Shown here: positions 9,135 through 21,097 of the stretch, one piece after another
Layout: the number at the start of each line of letters is the position of its first letter
Numbering within the stretch: position 1 is the stretch's first letter
DNA from: Lepidodermella squamata
Taxonomy: Eukaryota > Gastrotricha
Assembly (NCBI GenBank): GCA_047495785.1
Contig: JBLDXI010000003.1
Span: 2,542,001 to 2,606,000, forward strand
Direction of reading: 5' to 3'
DNA length: 64,000 nt
The notes under the pieces: model-generated
Database searches by the model: none
What the model was told of the DNA's origin: nothing
The model's input: only the letters and a program-made list of their open reading frames with translations
Position numbers and translations under genes: made by a program

Positions 9135-11966
9135 TTACTTTCTACGCCTACTCCCTGCTTCAGATTCTCCATTTACAGATGCTGCTCGCGACGCGAGGGA
9201 GCTAACCGTGCTCAGTGTATCATGATCGTCGAATATCAGCCCGGCGGTTGCTTCGTCTGCAGAAACCCAATAGACGGGAATCTCAGCCTTAAAATAATAT
9301 TAATAACATTAGCCCGAAAGATTGCAGAATTACCTCCCCGCGATCGATAACGCCCCGGTATGTCATATCAAGTTCAATCGGGCTAGTTAGCAAGCGGCTA
9401 TAGGTCGTCGCAGTGACCTGCATTTTCATAGGCAAACAAGCCGCGTGAGCGATAGCAGCAAGCTGCAGAACGTTCCCGAATAGCACGACCCTTGGCACCT
9501 GGAGGTAGACGATGCGGCCGTAGCCAATGCCAACATGAACGCCAATGCGAATTTGTAGTATTTTGTGCTGCTCATCAGTGTTGTTGTTCAAAGCTTTCAC
9601 AGCGTCTATAAGCTCCAGGCCAGCGAAAACATGCTCGATAACATTATCGACAGGGTGAAATTCACCCATTCCACTAGCGATTGTAACGTTATCGCCTGGT
9701 TCGGAGTGTCAATGTAAAGAATTACTGTAAAAGACTTGGTACTTACCAAACACTTCAACTTTGAAGCAATTGTATTTGGTAAAGCAAAGCTCCATTTGTT
9801 CGAAATATTCCGAAAGTTTTTCTGAGAATTCGTTCGCTTCGAGACATTGGGCCAATGTCTCGGAGTTAAATAGGTCCACAATCATGACGCAAAGGCCTTA
9901 GCATGGAAAAATTGTGTTTAAATGGCTTTTAAATGCTATAAGATTACTGTCGAAGCGTTTAACAGTCGTGGCTGTATCGGATCCATTTCTTACAGGTTTG
10001 ATCAGATGAGATGGAACGTAGTCATAATGCAGCGAGAGCGCCTCCTTCAAAGCTCGAAGTTTCGAAATGTACTTATCGACTTGCTGCAAAAGGTGCCAGC
10101 TTCCAGCGATATGGATGAAAAATGCTACGACAGCGATTCCACCAGCGACAGCGTACATGGCAACCGCTTAAAATAGGAAATTTGTATGGACTATCAGTGA
10201 CTTTGGAAAACTTACAGAATATTTCGTCGCTGGCCAACTCACTAGGGTCGTAGATGTCAGCAGCTGCAGCGAAAGCCACCTTAACTTGGCTAATAACATA
10301 GAGAATCCCTTGCTCTGCCTTTGCCGCAGTTGAAATCCAGCTATCCAATGTAATTTTATCAAACCGCCGCTCATCCATCTGTTTATATTTGATATACATT
10401 CAAATTCACAATTTCACTAAAATGTTCGAGCTAACATAGCCTTGGTAGGCCTCCATATCCTTGTAAAAATCTTGCGATGTGTAGTTATCAAGTTGAGCTT
10501 TGCTAACTTCACTGAAAAGGCGGTTGTTTGACAGGGACTGTGCATATCCCTCACGAGCTCGAACAAGATCTCGGTACACTTTGTAAACAAAATAATCAAA
10601 AGCTGAAATCCGAGATACGATAATTACTTACCGAAGTCATTCATGCTTCTAGTAGCCATTCCTTTAAAAAAGTCCAAAAAACTCTCCGCAAATCCAGGAA
10701 TAAAAGTTTAAGAAACGAACGTTCTCTAAGCAGCTTTCGTCCAGCGGTCGTATACTTTCGATAGCTCATCCACTGAAAAAAACATGTCATCATTTAGGAA
10801 AAGGAAAAATGAGTCCGGTACCATTTGATGATTTGGATGAATGGAGATGAGTAGGCGGAATCCTGGAAATCTCTGGGTGTTGAGTACTGCCGAACGAATG
10901 ACTTGATAAAGGCTATCGATAACGTTCAAATAGAAGTAGGTTGCTGCCTCCTCTGTCATAGAAATAATAGCCGTGTGTGATTAGGCAATTCTCATACCTA
11001 TGTCCTATGTGATGAACCCATACCTGAGAGATTATTGCGCCTCGTTTCTCTGTGAAACCGCAGGGCCGTTCGAAGAGCTGTTTGTGAAGAAACATTTGCC
11101 CGAAACTCAGGCTCCAAGGTCATCAAGTCGTCATCGTTCGGCCAATCGTCAGTCATAATCAGTTTCTACGATGTATAGGTACATCACAGATTTTACAGCA
11201 GCTAAAATTTCTAAAATACCGTGTCAACGTTCTGCATGACACTTTGGGCATTTTGCTGGAAAAAGTCGTAGCTTCCGGTGTTATATTCGTAAAAAACCTC
11301 CATTTCGTAGACCAATAGAGTCACCAAATCAAGCTGGTTCATAATTATTTTCATATTCCGCTGAAAAACTCCTTATCAGTGCACTCATTCAAATAGAAAT
11401 TGTAACTTGCCCTCAACGTTGTGTCCTCAACTTGTCGATCAATAACGCCAGCAGCATCAGGTAATACTTGAACAATTATGCCTGCGACGAATCCAAGAGC
11501 GATAGTTACGACCTGGTTTGTAATGAAACATTTGAAATTATTCTCGGAGTAACGACATTAGTTGTCATACCAAGAAAAGTTGTAGCATTCTAGATCGATT
11601 GGTCGACTCGGAACAGAGCAGGTCTGACAATTGTTTTCCCAACCTTCGCGAGCCGTGAAAAGCCCTACCTCCTATCGTAGAGGCCCCAGTGTTAGTCTCA
11701 TAGTCGAAAGAAGACTCCATGGAACTATTCTGATCAGCGTCGTATGCCTGCTGTGTCATGTTTTTCATTGCGATGATATCCCGAGATTCAATCGCAGCTT
11801 CAGTTTTCCCGCGTGAGGACTTAGACTTCTTGTCACTAGCTTTCGACGGGTTGGGTGGTTTCGCTGATGTGGGAATAGGTACGGTATTTGGCCTAGGTTC
11901 CATTGCCTTTGCGGTGGCATGTTGGTCTTCACAGTCGCAAGGACAATCAGGTTTGTGTTGAACCAT
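9135..11966 (-). CDS. Two-TM receptor with degenerate class III cyclase domain, copy 2
   Basis: Reads from ATG at 11966 down to a stop at 9135-9137 through about 15 exons. Those I could place include 11571-11966, 11411-11512, 11220-11360, 11024-11165 and 10822-10952. Exon boundaries match copy 1 position by position. The N-terminal tail (~130 aa) is longer and rich in K, S, P and C. TM1, helical ectodomain, TM2 (AVAGGIAVVAFFIHIAG), linker (LKEALSLHYDYVP) and cyclase-like domain follow. Metal aspartates are kept (MIVDLF, VFGDNV), but the FGDTVNTASRM equivalent is FGNVLQLAAIA, again without the catalytic Asn and Arg. The intron starting at 11410 begins GC, and the one at 10379-10417 is only 39 nt. 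An acidic/serine-rich tail ends in GSRRRK. Likely a signalling receptor whose cyclase fold no longer makes cGMP by itself. Confidence 0.8.
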
Positions 11967-12187
11967 TTCAAAAGACTGACAAATGTGAACTGAATTATGG
12001 GTGCAAAGTGCGTTTTATTAGTTGCTCAGTCCATTCGTTCAATGCAGATTATTTTCATCACACAGGGCATTAAACAGATAAACGCAATAATTATTTTGTT
12101 TTAAGCATGTCGAACTGACGTATGCAAAGTATGCAAGAATTATATGTGTTAATTAGAAAAACGAGATAGGTATCCAGGGTGCACTCG

Positions 12188-15100
12188 TTACGTCCTGATG
12201 ACGCTGTTGAATTCCTCGATAAGCCAAGCTCGGCACTCGCGTTTTTCGTCATCATCCTCCATCTCATCAAGTTCGTACCAGAGTGCCAGTTGCCAGTCCT
12301 CCATCTCGCCGGGCGACATGCCGATGTCTTCGATTACTACATCTTCTTCGTCAGCTCCGTCAGCACGGATTTCACGGTACCTTTCTACTACCTGAGCCCA
12401 GCTCACCACGTCTATCAGCTGGGCATGCTGGCGACCCCTGCGATAGTACGACACGCCGCGTAAGTCATCCTCGGGTCTTCCTGTGAGAACGGCATTTTCG
12501 TCGCTGCTATTGCCTCCGATTCCGAAAAGCCGTTCGAAAAACGCTTTGAAGCGGCCTTTAAGCTTAAATTCATGCTGAGCTGCTGCTGCTGGAGTCATTA
12601 CAGCGAGTCTTTCCACCGCTGCGTTTTCTCCAGCGTCAAAAACTCCAGCAGCGTCTTCAATCAACATCAGGTTATAGGCTGCTTCACTCATAGATATACA
12701 CATTCCTTTCTTGAATTGAACAAGAGCCTTGACGTACATAAACGGCTGTTGAAGAGAAAGAATTAGATTAGGAGAAATTAGGTCAAACAACGAACTTTGA
12801 CGAAGAGATTAAGGGGAGAAGGAGTTGGTGCGGTCTTTATCATTCCACGAATAAGCTTCGCTCGACCGAACTTCCATTCAATGTCACTTTGCCGATGCAT
12901 TCGTTCGTAGACATCGGCTGAAACTGCAATCATGAGGGTTAGGATGATAAGCACCATAATTATATGGAAAATGGCATATTGTATGCGTAGCATAGCTGTG
13001 GTAATATCTGCTGAGTTTCGAACCGATGGTACATCATTGTAGTCACCCAAGTTGAATACGCTGTACCATAGAAGTTGAAAGTTCGTCGTCAAAGTTGACA
13101 AAAATTCGTAATTAGCCCGGCATCCCTTGTCCTTCATGCAGAAATGAGTAAATAAAATTATTAGCTAGCCGTTTCTAATTTTTCCTCACCGAATTTGTCG
13201 GTGGCGAACATCCATACGGAACTTGCGTGTTACATATGCATGAATTAGTCAACTCGGGCAAAGCATCTGAGAAAATAAAAATAAAATAATTCTTTGTTCC
13301 CTCTAATAATTCGCTTGAGACCAGGGCAAAGTGGAGCGTAAACAGTGCTCAACTGAAGCCAAAACCCAACAAAAAATATCATGAGCATGATGAGGAGCAT
13401 TAGGATTTCCTCAATCATGTATTTCATGATTATAGTCATCGGACCGAAGCGATGATCCAAAGCTGTGAAATCCAAGCACTGCAACGTAAATCAAAGAATC
13501 AATATATTTGCTGTTAATTTCAGAATATAGTTACCATTTGGATTGAAAGGAGAACAGGTACAGACAAAACTTGATTCCGAATGTACATCATCATGTCTCC
13601 AGTTGGAGATTTAACGCTAAAGAAAAGGTTGATCGTTAGAATAAATATTCTGCAATTGGCTTACTCGTTGATACAGATAACAATTAGTTGTATGAACATG
13701 GCAACTGCACTGAGTCCCAGGGTAACTGATTTCACTATCCGCATCTCGCGATAGCCACTTGGATTTGTGAGCTCTGACGTTAAATTCCCGCCCAGCATTA
13801 AGAGTAGAATAACTTCGTTCCAAGTCGGTAGAAAATTTTCCCGCGTGTGGTTAGGGTAAATTGGAGAAACGGCAGTGATGAACAAAACAGCAATGAACAT
13901 GATGTGGGAAACGACGTAGCCTGGAACGTTTCCAACTGGTTCAAAAGTGAAATTCTGAATTTGAAGAAATTACCCATGAATCTGATGACTGGAATTCTGT
14001 GGTACTTGTGGGGCAAAGGTAGAACAAAGAAGGCGAGGATAGGAGGGCACAACAAAAAAGTGAAAAACAGGCAGACGAGCTGGAAGTTGGACCAGCCTAA
14101 ATTGCCGTCCCACCAAACGTCGGTGAGATAGCGCTGTACGGAAGGTTTCGCAATAACGGTTTTCAGGCCATCGTCCAGCATCACTGTCGGAAAAAGTATA
14201 CCTTCCGATGTACCTTGAATTTGAATCTTACCATCAATAACTTGTTGACCCTTGGCATCAATAGCCTGCAAGACAGCTGGGGCCGAAGATTGGCTAATGG
14301 CTATGTCAACCAATATCGAACACATTTTCTCGCAAAACCGACTGGCAACGAGAAGCTCTTTCGTATGTTGCTTATGGGTAACCGAAAGCTGCCTAAATCT
14401 TCGGTTAAGAGTGGCAGCCGTACTAAGAGGTGACGGCGAAACGAGGGTGAACTCTTCAATCGCTTGCTGCTTATTAACGCGGCCGCAACTCATCAGATCA
14501 AAAATGAATTCATCGTCTTGAAGCAACGCTTCGGCGTCGAATTTATGCTTCAGGAGAAAATAGAAAACTTCTGTGTGGCCAGAAGCTGCTGCGAGACTTA
14601 AGGGAGTCTTTCCGCTGATGCTTGAATGAGCTGTCGAAGCCCCAAGCTCGATAAGAAGGGCTGACACCTCAAGTTTTCCATGCTTCGTAGCAAAGAGTAA
14701 AGGAGACCATCCCATCTAAATTGGAACCTATTAGTATTCATTCAATTATGGACAATGTTTTTCAGTTACATAATCGACAGCGTTAACTTGTGCGCCTTGA
14801 CCGACGAAGCTTGCAACCATTTCCAAGTGCCCATATTGAGCCGCGAGCATCAATGGGGTCATGCCTGTGTTGTCAGATTCGTTCAGCAGATGAGGAGACT
14901 TCGCTAAGATCAAACTGCTGATTGTCATGTGGCCGTTGATAGCAGCCAAATGCACGGCAGTCATTCCTGTTTCCTTACTTCTAGCTTCAACGTTTACCCC
15001 ATGACTGTTCAGAAGTAGCCGCAGGGCAGCATCTTGCCCGGAAAAGGCCGCGAAGTCCAAGGCTGTGAAACCATACTGCAAAGCGAGTCACCTTAAAATG

Positions 15101-18100
15101 TTCCATTTCAAGTACAAATGCTCACATCGATGGACAACAGCTTCTGCAGTTGAACATCGCCGACTTTTGATGCGGGAATTCTGAGACGTTTTGAACAAAT
15201 GTCAGCTGGAATATTGAAAAGGAGTTCCCGAAGCGCGTCCCCCTTGCCGTAGAAGGCTTCAGGGTAACATTGAGAGCTAAAATTAATTTCCATATTTTCT
15301 TCAATTCTCATTACCTGCAACATGGATCGGGGACATCCCATTCTGTAACTTCAAAGTGAGAATTGGTTGCAGTCATTAAGCTATTTTACATTTTTGCTGA
15401 TTATATTGCATTCGATGCCCCGCGATCGTATCATAGCCAAAACTTCAGCATGACCATTCATTGCAGCGGAGTGAATGGTAGTCATACCTGCAGCGTTTTC
15501 CTCATACTGAGACGCACCTGCATCAATCAAAAAAGCGACGACTTCCACATTTCCCTTGAGAGCCGCCATATGAATAGACAATGACTCAGAATCCTGTTTA
15601 CAAAACAAATGGAAGTCAACAAATGATTTCACAAACGCGACTAACCCTGCTTCTGGTTGCGATAGCAACGCCTCTATTGAATCGCATCAATTCGCGAATG
15701 ACGGCAATAGAGCCGGAAGCAGCTGCCAAATGGGAGCACAGCATGCCATCCTGAATAATAATAGCAAGAGGATTTGCACAAGTCAACTCGAAAAAGTCCA
15801 ACTTGAGTGGTCGATATGAAGGCTAATTCGGGAAAACTGATCAGAAAAAACTTGACGACTTCTGAATGATTGTTTTTGGCTGCCAAATGAATAGGAAGCC
15901 CAACGACCTGATATTTTATAAAGAAGTGAAAAAACTCCGGCTAAACAAAGGCTGGGACGTACATCATCACGAGCTCGAACATTCGCCCTCAGACGCACTA
16001 AAGCCTGAACTACTTTCAGGTGGCCATTTTCAGCCGCCAGATGAAGGGGCGTTTTCTTAGCCTGGTATTCAAAATCAATAATATATCTCGCATGAAAAAC
16101 CTACGGTTGCCAAATTACCAAAGAAAATGCATCGACTGTAGCCCCGTATGCACGGATGAGGGTTTGGACCAAGTTTGAGTGTCCGTTTTCCGCTGCCTAT
16201 ACAAAAAAAGATGAAACTAACATAAAATTGTTTTAGGAAACAAATACCAGGTGTAGAGGTGTGATTCCCAATTTCGACTTCGCGTTCACGAAAGCTTTTC
16301 GTGACAATAGTAGCTCGCAACATTTCGTGTAGCCCTTCTCAGCGGCTAAATGTAAAGCACCGAGACCATGCTAAATAAACCAGAGAAGTTTGATGCAAGT
16401 TTCGTGAAACCAGGTCTACTAATCACCTCGTCAAATACATCAGCTCGCACTTCGTGGTCCAGCAGCAGCTTGACAACATCCTCGTGGCCATGGTAAGCGG
16501 CTGTCAACAAAGGCGACCATCCATTCTAGAATTTCCCGGATATCTAAAACCTTTGGCTTGCCACGCTAAATAGATCATTACCTTAGATTGACGATTCGCT
16601 ATTGAATGATACTCCGACGCAACGAATTTTCCAATTTCTGACAGAGTCTCGGCAGCATTGCATCGAGCGGCGTAATGTAACGGAAGTTCAGACGTCTGTC
16701 GTCAAATAATTGAGCCATGTCAAGTTCGCAGTCCCAAAACATCATCTCTTACCCATTTCGTTGAGGCAAGCAGGTCAGCGCCAAATTCCAGCAATAATTG
16801 CGCTAACAATGCTCCCTCTGTAAATCGAACTTCGCAAGCCATGTGAAGAGCTGTCTCGCCCTCTGAAGTCACCATGTTGACCAGAATCTCTGAGGCAGTC
16901 CGATCGCGCGAACTTCTCAATAAAGCCTTCGCAGCATCGTAATGTCGGTGGCGAACCGCGAGGTGAAGCGCTGATTCTTCGCGATTCGATAGCTGCGTAA
17001 CATTGGCTCCCTCGGATAAGAACAGCATTACCATGTCCAAATACCCGTGGCGGCAGGCAACATGAAGAGGCGTTTCGCCAGTTTCCGTATTCGTCGCATT
17101 CACGTCAGCGCCTGATAACAGTAGCATTTTCGCGCATTCATATCCGTGACTATGCCGACTTGCCGAATGAAGCGGTGTTTCCTTACGAGGGCCACCTTTT
17201 ACATTTGTACTAGCGCCGAACCCTATTAGTAGCTCAAGGAACTCAGGTTTGTTGTGAAGAACAGCTAGATGAAGCGCCGTATAACCTTCTTTCGTCTTAG
17301 CGCCAATTGGTGCTCCATGGTTAAGGAGGATTCGAGCAACATTTATGTGACCATTTTCAGCCTGTGAATTATTTGCTTAAAATCAACGTTTTGGTAATTC
17401 TGAAATCTTACAGCAATATGAAGCGGGGTTTTCTTGTCTTTATTCGCCATATGTAATGGAGCATCCCGCTTGATCTTAAATGCAAATAAATTCAATAATT
17501 TGTCACTTCGGAAACAACTCAATTCATACCAAAGCTAGGGCTGTCTTTTCGTTGCCCAGAAATGCAGACATGTGCATTAGAGTCGAGCCGTCTTTCGTCC
17601 TCATAAGGCTATCAGCGTCAATTTTGTCTATCATGTAAGTCATGAGAGAAGTTTCGCCAACTTTCGCCGCCAAATGGCAAGGTGTAGCGTCATGCTTGTC
17701 CTGTAAATTGGCGCTGGCACGGCCAACTTGGTGCAAAACTTTCATCAGAACGAAATCGCGAGTATCGGCCGCTATGTGCATCGGCGTTTTACCCTCGACG
17801 TTGACTACGTCAGCATTCATCTTGCCGTGAACAAGTAACGCTTTTGCTGTGTCGATGTCGTGTTTCAATGCGCACAGGTGAAGCAAAGAGTTGCCTGTGT
17901 TTGGCTCTTTCCAGGAAACTTGCTCGGATCGGAATTGCTCGAGTAGCAGTCGAATGAGTGGAATATTCGAGCTTTTAACCGCATAAACTATGGGCAAATT
18001 TCCATGCTGTATGAAGGTCAATTTGAAATTAGAGCGAGAGAAGTTCTCGGGAATTTACGTTATCCAATTCCAGACGAAATTTCGTTGGCATGCATTTCAG

Positions 18101-18675
18101 CAAAACTGTCGTGATGCCCATTGATCCCCCACTTCTTTGGCAAGAATAGTGTAGTGGCAGGCTGCGCGATCGCTAAAAATTAAAGACCAGTGAAAAAGTG
18201 GAATTGAATAAGCATGTTATTACCATGCTTCGGGCTAAAGGATTAGCGCCCCTCGAAAGAAGCATTTGCACTATGTCGACATGTGATTGCCGTGCCGCGT
18301 AATGAAGAGCTGTCATGCCTTCACTCGATAACTCTTCAATGTTTTGACAATATTTTGACAAAATATCGGTTAAATGGCGCTGGTTCCCTCGAACTGTTAT
18401 CATGAGTAGCGTCAAACCGGAAGCCTGATTTTCAAATATCTTGTAAATTTGCCAAAATGATAAGAATAAAATTCTGCTACCTGATCTCGTAGGCCAGAAA
18501 AATCAGCAAATTTTTGATGGCGATATTGCGCTATCAAAAGATCAACTTTGTGCCAATGCTTTCGAACGGCGTGCCATAATATCTTTTCGGTGTTGGAAAG
18601 CTGCTGAAATGAAACGCGATATTCATCGCTAGCAGTCTTTCGCAAATCGGGTAAGCTTCCGAGAAGTTTGGGCAT
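12188..18675 (-). CDS. nompC: TRPN mechanosensory channel (NompC/TRP-4 type)
   Basis: Many short exons on the minus strand from ATG at 18675 to TAA at 12188-12190. After a short N-terminal segment there is a very long ankyrin array (about 18415-14560; well over twenty repeats with the TPLH/ALHLAA pattern), as in NompC, which has 29. Next come the conserved pre-membrane region (EEFTLVSPSPLSTAA, VQRYLTDVWW), six hydrophobic helices, a pore region near 13020-13130, and a TRP box SDIEWKFGRAKLIR. These blocks are specific to the TRPN family. The ankyrin spring couples microtubules to the gate in touch, hearing and proprioceptive cells. The acidic C-terminal ~190 residues are lineage-specific. It lies 143 bp downstream of TFB1M and 221 bp upstream of the receptor at 9135-11966, all on one strand. 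Exon edges inside the array were not all resolved. Confidence 0.93.
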
Positions 18676-18818
18676 TTTGCTATTTGCTCAACTTCAAATT
18701 CGCGCTTAAATACTGTGATCAAACTCAGACGTGTCAAATAAAAGAAATCCCTCGAGAAATGCGGCTTAAATAACACTTTCAGTATCAGGTAAACAAAAGC
18801 TTTTATTCGGCACAATTT

Positions 18819-20057
18819 TCAAAGCTGATTGGCATTCGCTCTAGACAGCGTATAAGCACTGTCATCAATCAATCTGCTGAGCTCCAACACAAATGCATCA
18901 TTTTGAGCAAAGGAATCAAATAAAGGCGTTGTCTTCTTTTGTTGCACAAAGTCGTATTCTGCTAGAGCAGGAAAGCGATTCAGCACCAACGCATATATGT
19001 CACAAATTTTCTTGAAATGATCATTCGTCAGCATAAACGGCGTGAAATTTTGATTAACGGATAGATTTGCTGAAAATCGATCCGCAACATCGGTGAGCTG
19101 AGGAGGGAAAAGGCACCTGATTCCGTATGAGAAAGATTTCTGTCGGTGGTGAAAGACCGTTCTGCAAACTCGCTCAACCAGTTCGAAGGGATGTTCAATC
19201 GTTGGCCTTACTAGAGGCCGAAATTGCACCAGAGCCGCATCGACTTTTGGTTCGGGAACAAAACAACCACCTAACAATTCATTATGTTGGCGATGGTATT
19301 TAAATATATTAATAGCTTACTAGGGATGTTGTATCGGAGGCGGACGTCGGTTAAATGTTGGCACATGACCGATAAACGGCACCGATGCTCATCATTAGGC
19401 TGAGCTAGCATGCGCTGAGCGACCTCTAACTGGAATGTCAGAGTCATCGGTACTCGGCCGTATCTAAAAATCCCATCTCGCCTCGAAATCGCCTTCAGCC
19501 AGCGGACAACCAGTGCGGTTGAAATGTTGAAGGGGAGATTGCCTATGTGAAGGAATTTCAAATTTGTTGCACAAGTGACAATCAGCGATTTTTGCGGATC
19601 TCACCGACGATATGCACTTTTGGCAGCTCAGTCGAGTCCCATGAAGTCACTGCGTCTTCCGGAAAAAGGTGAGTCATATCGAAATCAAGAACATCGCCGA
19701 CAAATATCGACATGTGATCCTTGCAGCTATCCGCTAACAACTAGTATCTTTGCAATTATCATTATGATGAAACTATTTCAACCTTGAATGTAGGCTTACC
19801 TGCAGAGATGGAATAAAGCGCCGATCTTTCTCGACAACATACAAGTGCTTCACTTCATTCTCAAGAATCGCGCGTGAAAGCGGGCCGGGGCCAGGCCCTA
19901 TCTCACAAACATAGTGGTCTTTGAGTTTTCCACATTTGCCGACCATTTTTCGCGCAACATTCATATCAAGGATGAAGTTTTGACCGAGCTGCTTCAACGC
20001 GCGAATTTTGTAGAGGTCCAAGATCTCTCTCGCAGTTGGGAGTGGAGGTAAACGCAT
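18819..20057 (-). CDS. TFB1M: Mitochondrial 12S rRNA dimethyladenosine transferase TFB1M
   Basis: Four exons with short introns. The start MRLPPLPTAREILDLYKI, the KQLGQNFILD block, SAM-binding motif EIGPGPGPLS and the catalytic NLPF motif (in IVGNLPFNIST) identify the KsgA/Dim1 family. PxVDAALVQFRPL and the short C-terminal helical domain fit TFB1M rather than TFB2M. The enzyme makes the two adjacent N6,N6-dimethyladenosines in helix 45 of the mitochondrial small-subunit rRNA. In the SAM motif the usual third Gly-Gly is Gly-Pro, a tolerated variant. No clear cleavable presequence is visible. The gene is followed on the same strand by the TRPN channel after only 143 bp. Confidence 0.93.
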
Positions 20058-20134
20058 TTCTTCAATATAATCTCGGCAACACTAAGAAATAATGCATTGC
20101 ACATATTGAATGGTTAAAAATGTCATACAAAAAA

Positions 20135-20195
20135 GCACCTACATGAAGTACGAAGTCTTCATGTCTGATGAGTCCCATCATAAGCAGAGCAAGGT
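20135..20195 (+). other. Hairpin plus hammerhead-like core, degenerate
   Basis: A 7-bp hairpin (CATGAAG at 20142-20148 with CTTCATG at 20157-20163) is followed by T and CTGATGAGTCCC (20165-20176), identical to the conserved core and start of stem II in many hammerhead ribozymes. ACCT (20137-20140) and AGGT (20192-20195) could pair as stem III. The second half of stem II and the GAAA element are missing and one T is extra, so an active ribozyme is not expected. Confidence 0.25.
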
Positions 20196-20455
20196 TAATA
20201 ACTATTTTCCACAGCAAGGCTGCAATAGCACTAGGCTGAATTCATCATTGATTTTGGAAGCTTTATTTTCTCTCATTCACAGCCAGCCTGTTTTTCAAGG
20301 GATGATGTAAGCTATATTATCTGAGCTAAAATCCGAGTTGAGATGGTATTCAGATGATTGTGAACAGTTATTTAATAGCAGAAAAACAGTTCTCCGTTCA
20401 GCTACCTAAGAAGACACGGACGATACTAAAATAGATTAAGCGAGAATCTAATTAA

Positions 20456-20493
20456 GGCATGAGGATTTTGCCGTCTTCGATACGGAGGCACCA
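20456..20493 (+). repeat. Dispersed direct repeat, copy A
   Basis: GGCATGAGGATTTTGCCGTC followed by TTCGATACGGAGGCA resembles 20881-20922 (GGCGTGAGGATTTTGCTGTC, then TTCAGCGCGTAACGCGGAGGCA). The two copies are about 400 bp apart in the same orientation and probably derive from a small repeat or duplication. Confidence 0.6.
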
Positions 20494-20563
20494 ATTCGAG
20501 GGATTCAAAGAGCCAGAAAAGGCTTAACAGTCATCAGAGCCAGCGAGACCGACCATTGGAAAC

Positions 20564-20593
20564 CACGTGACGCGTCTCCAATAGTCACGTGAC
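20564..20593. promoter_or_regulatory. Paired E-boxes flanked by inverted CCAAT boxes
   Basis: Two CACGTG cores at 20564-20569 and 20586-20591; the second is the perfect 10-bp palindrome GTCACGTGAC, a high-affinity bHLH-zip site of USF/MITF/TFEB type. An ATTGG (20555-20559) and a CCAAT (20578-20582) lie beside them in opposite orientation. This is a typical promoter module for a housekeeping gene; it could serve TFB1M (about 500 bp away), CDK7, or both. Sequence evidence only. Confidence 0.5.
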
Positions 20594-20880
20594 ATTTCTG
20601 TAAATAAAACGTCAAATAAATTTAAAACTTTATTCAGCTAACACCGCATGAGTGCAGAATTTATTGTGAAAAGCTAAAAATAGGCAAATTCTTTTCGATT
20701 TTCTTTTTTTCACGACAGTTCAGCAAAAGCCGGCATACTCCTTTGTTCTTTTCGTCGGCTGCCTTCGGTTTTGCTCACTAAACACGAAACGCCGGACCTC
20801 TCCGCTTAGCGAGCCTCGAGCAAGCTAGAGTACATGGGACATCAAACTTTTCTCTCGAATTCCCTTCGTTCCGTCCGCGA

Positions 20881-20922
20881 GGCGTGAGGATTTTGCTGTC
20901 TTCAGCGCGTAACGCGGAGGCA
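20881..20922 (+). repeat. Dispersed direct repeat, copy B
   Basis: Second, slightly longer copy of the repeat at 20456-20493; the central part differs by an insertion (CAGCGCGTAACG). Confidence 0.6.
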
Positions 20923-21063
20923 AAAAAGCCGTTGCGGTCGCTGGCGTGATGGCAAAGAATTACTTGAAGCGTAATATCGGTTAAATCAGTAAGCCAATGC
21001 CTAATATTTCGATGCCGATTATACGAAAATGGCGTCGGCGTGTGTATCTCCTATTTCTTTTGT

Positions 21064-21097
21064 GGGCGGAGGGCGGAGACTTCGGACAAGGGCGGAG
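21064..21097 (+). promoter_or_regulatory. GC-box cluster
   Basis: Three GGGCGGAG motifs within 35 bp (about 21064, 21071 and 21090), the classic SP/KLF binding sequence, some 460 bp upstream of the CDK7 start. Confidence 0.4.

Noticed and set aside
20110-20310. Plus-strand frame of 66 codons between TFB1M and CDK7
   Set aside because: Composition is not protein-like, it spans the hairpin region, and no homology pattern is visible.
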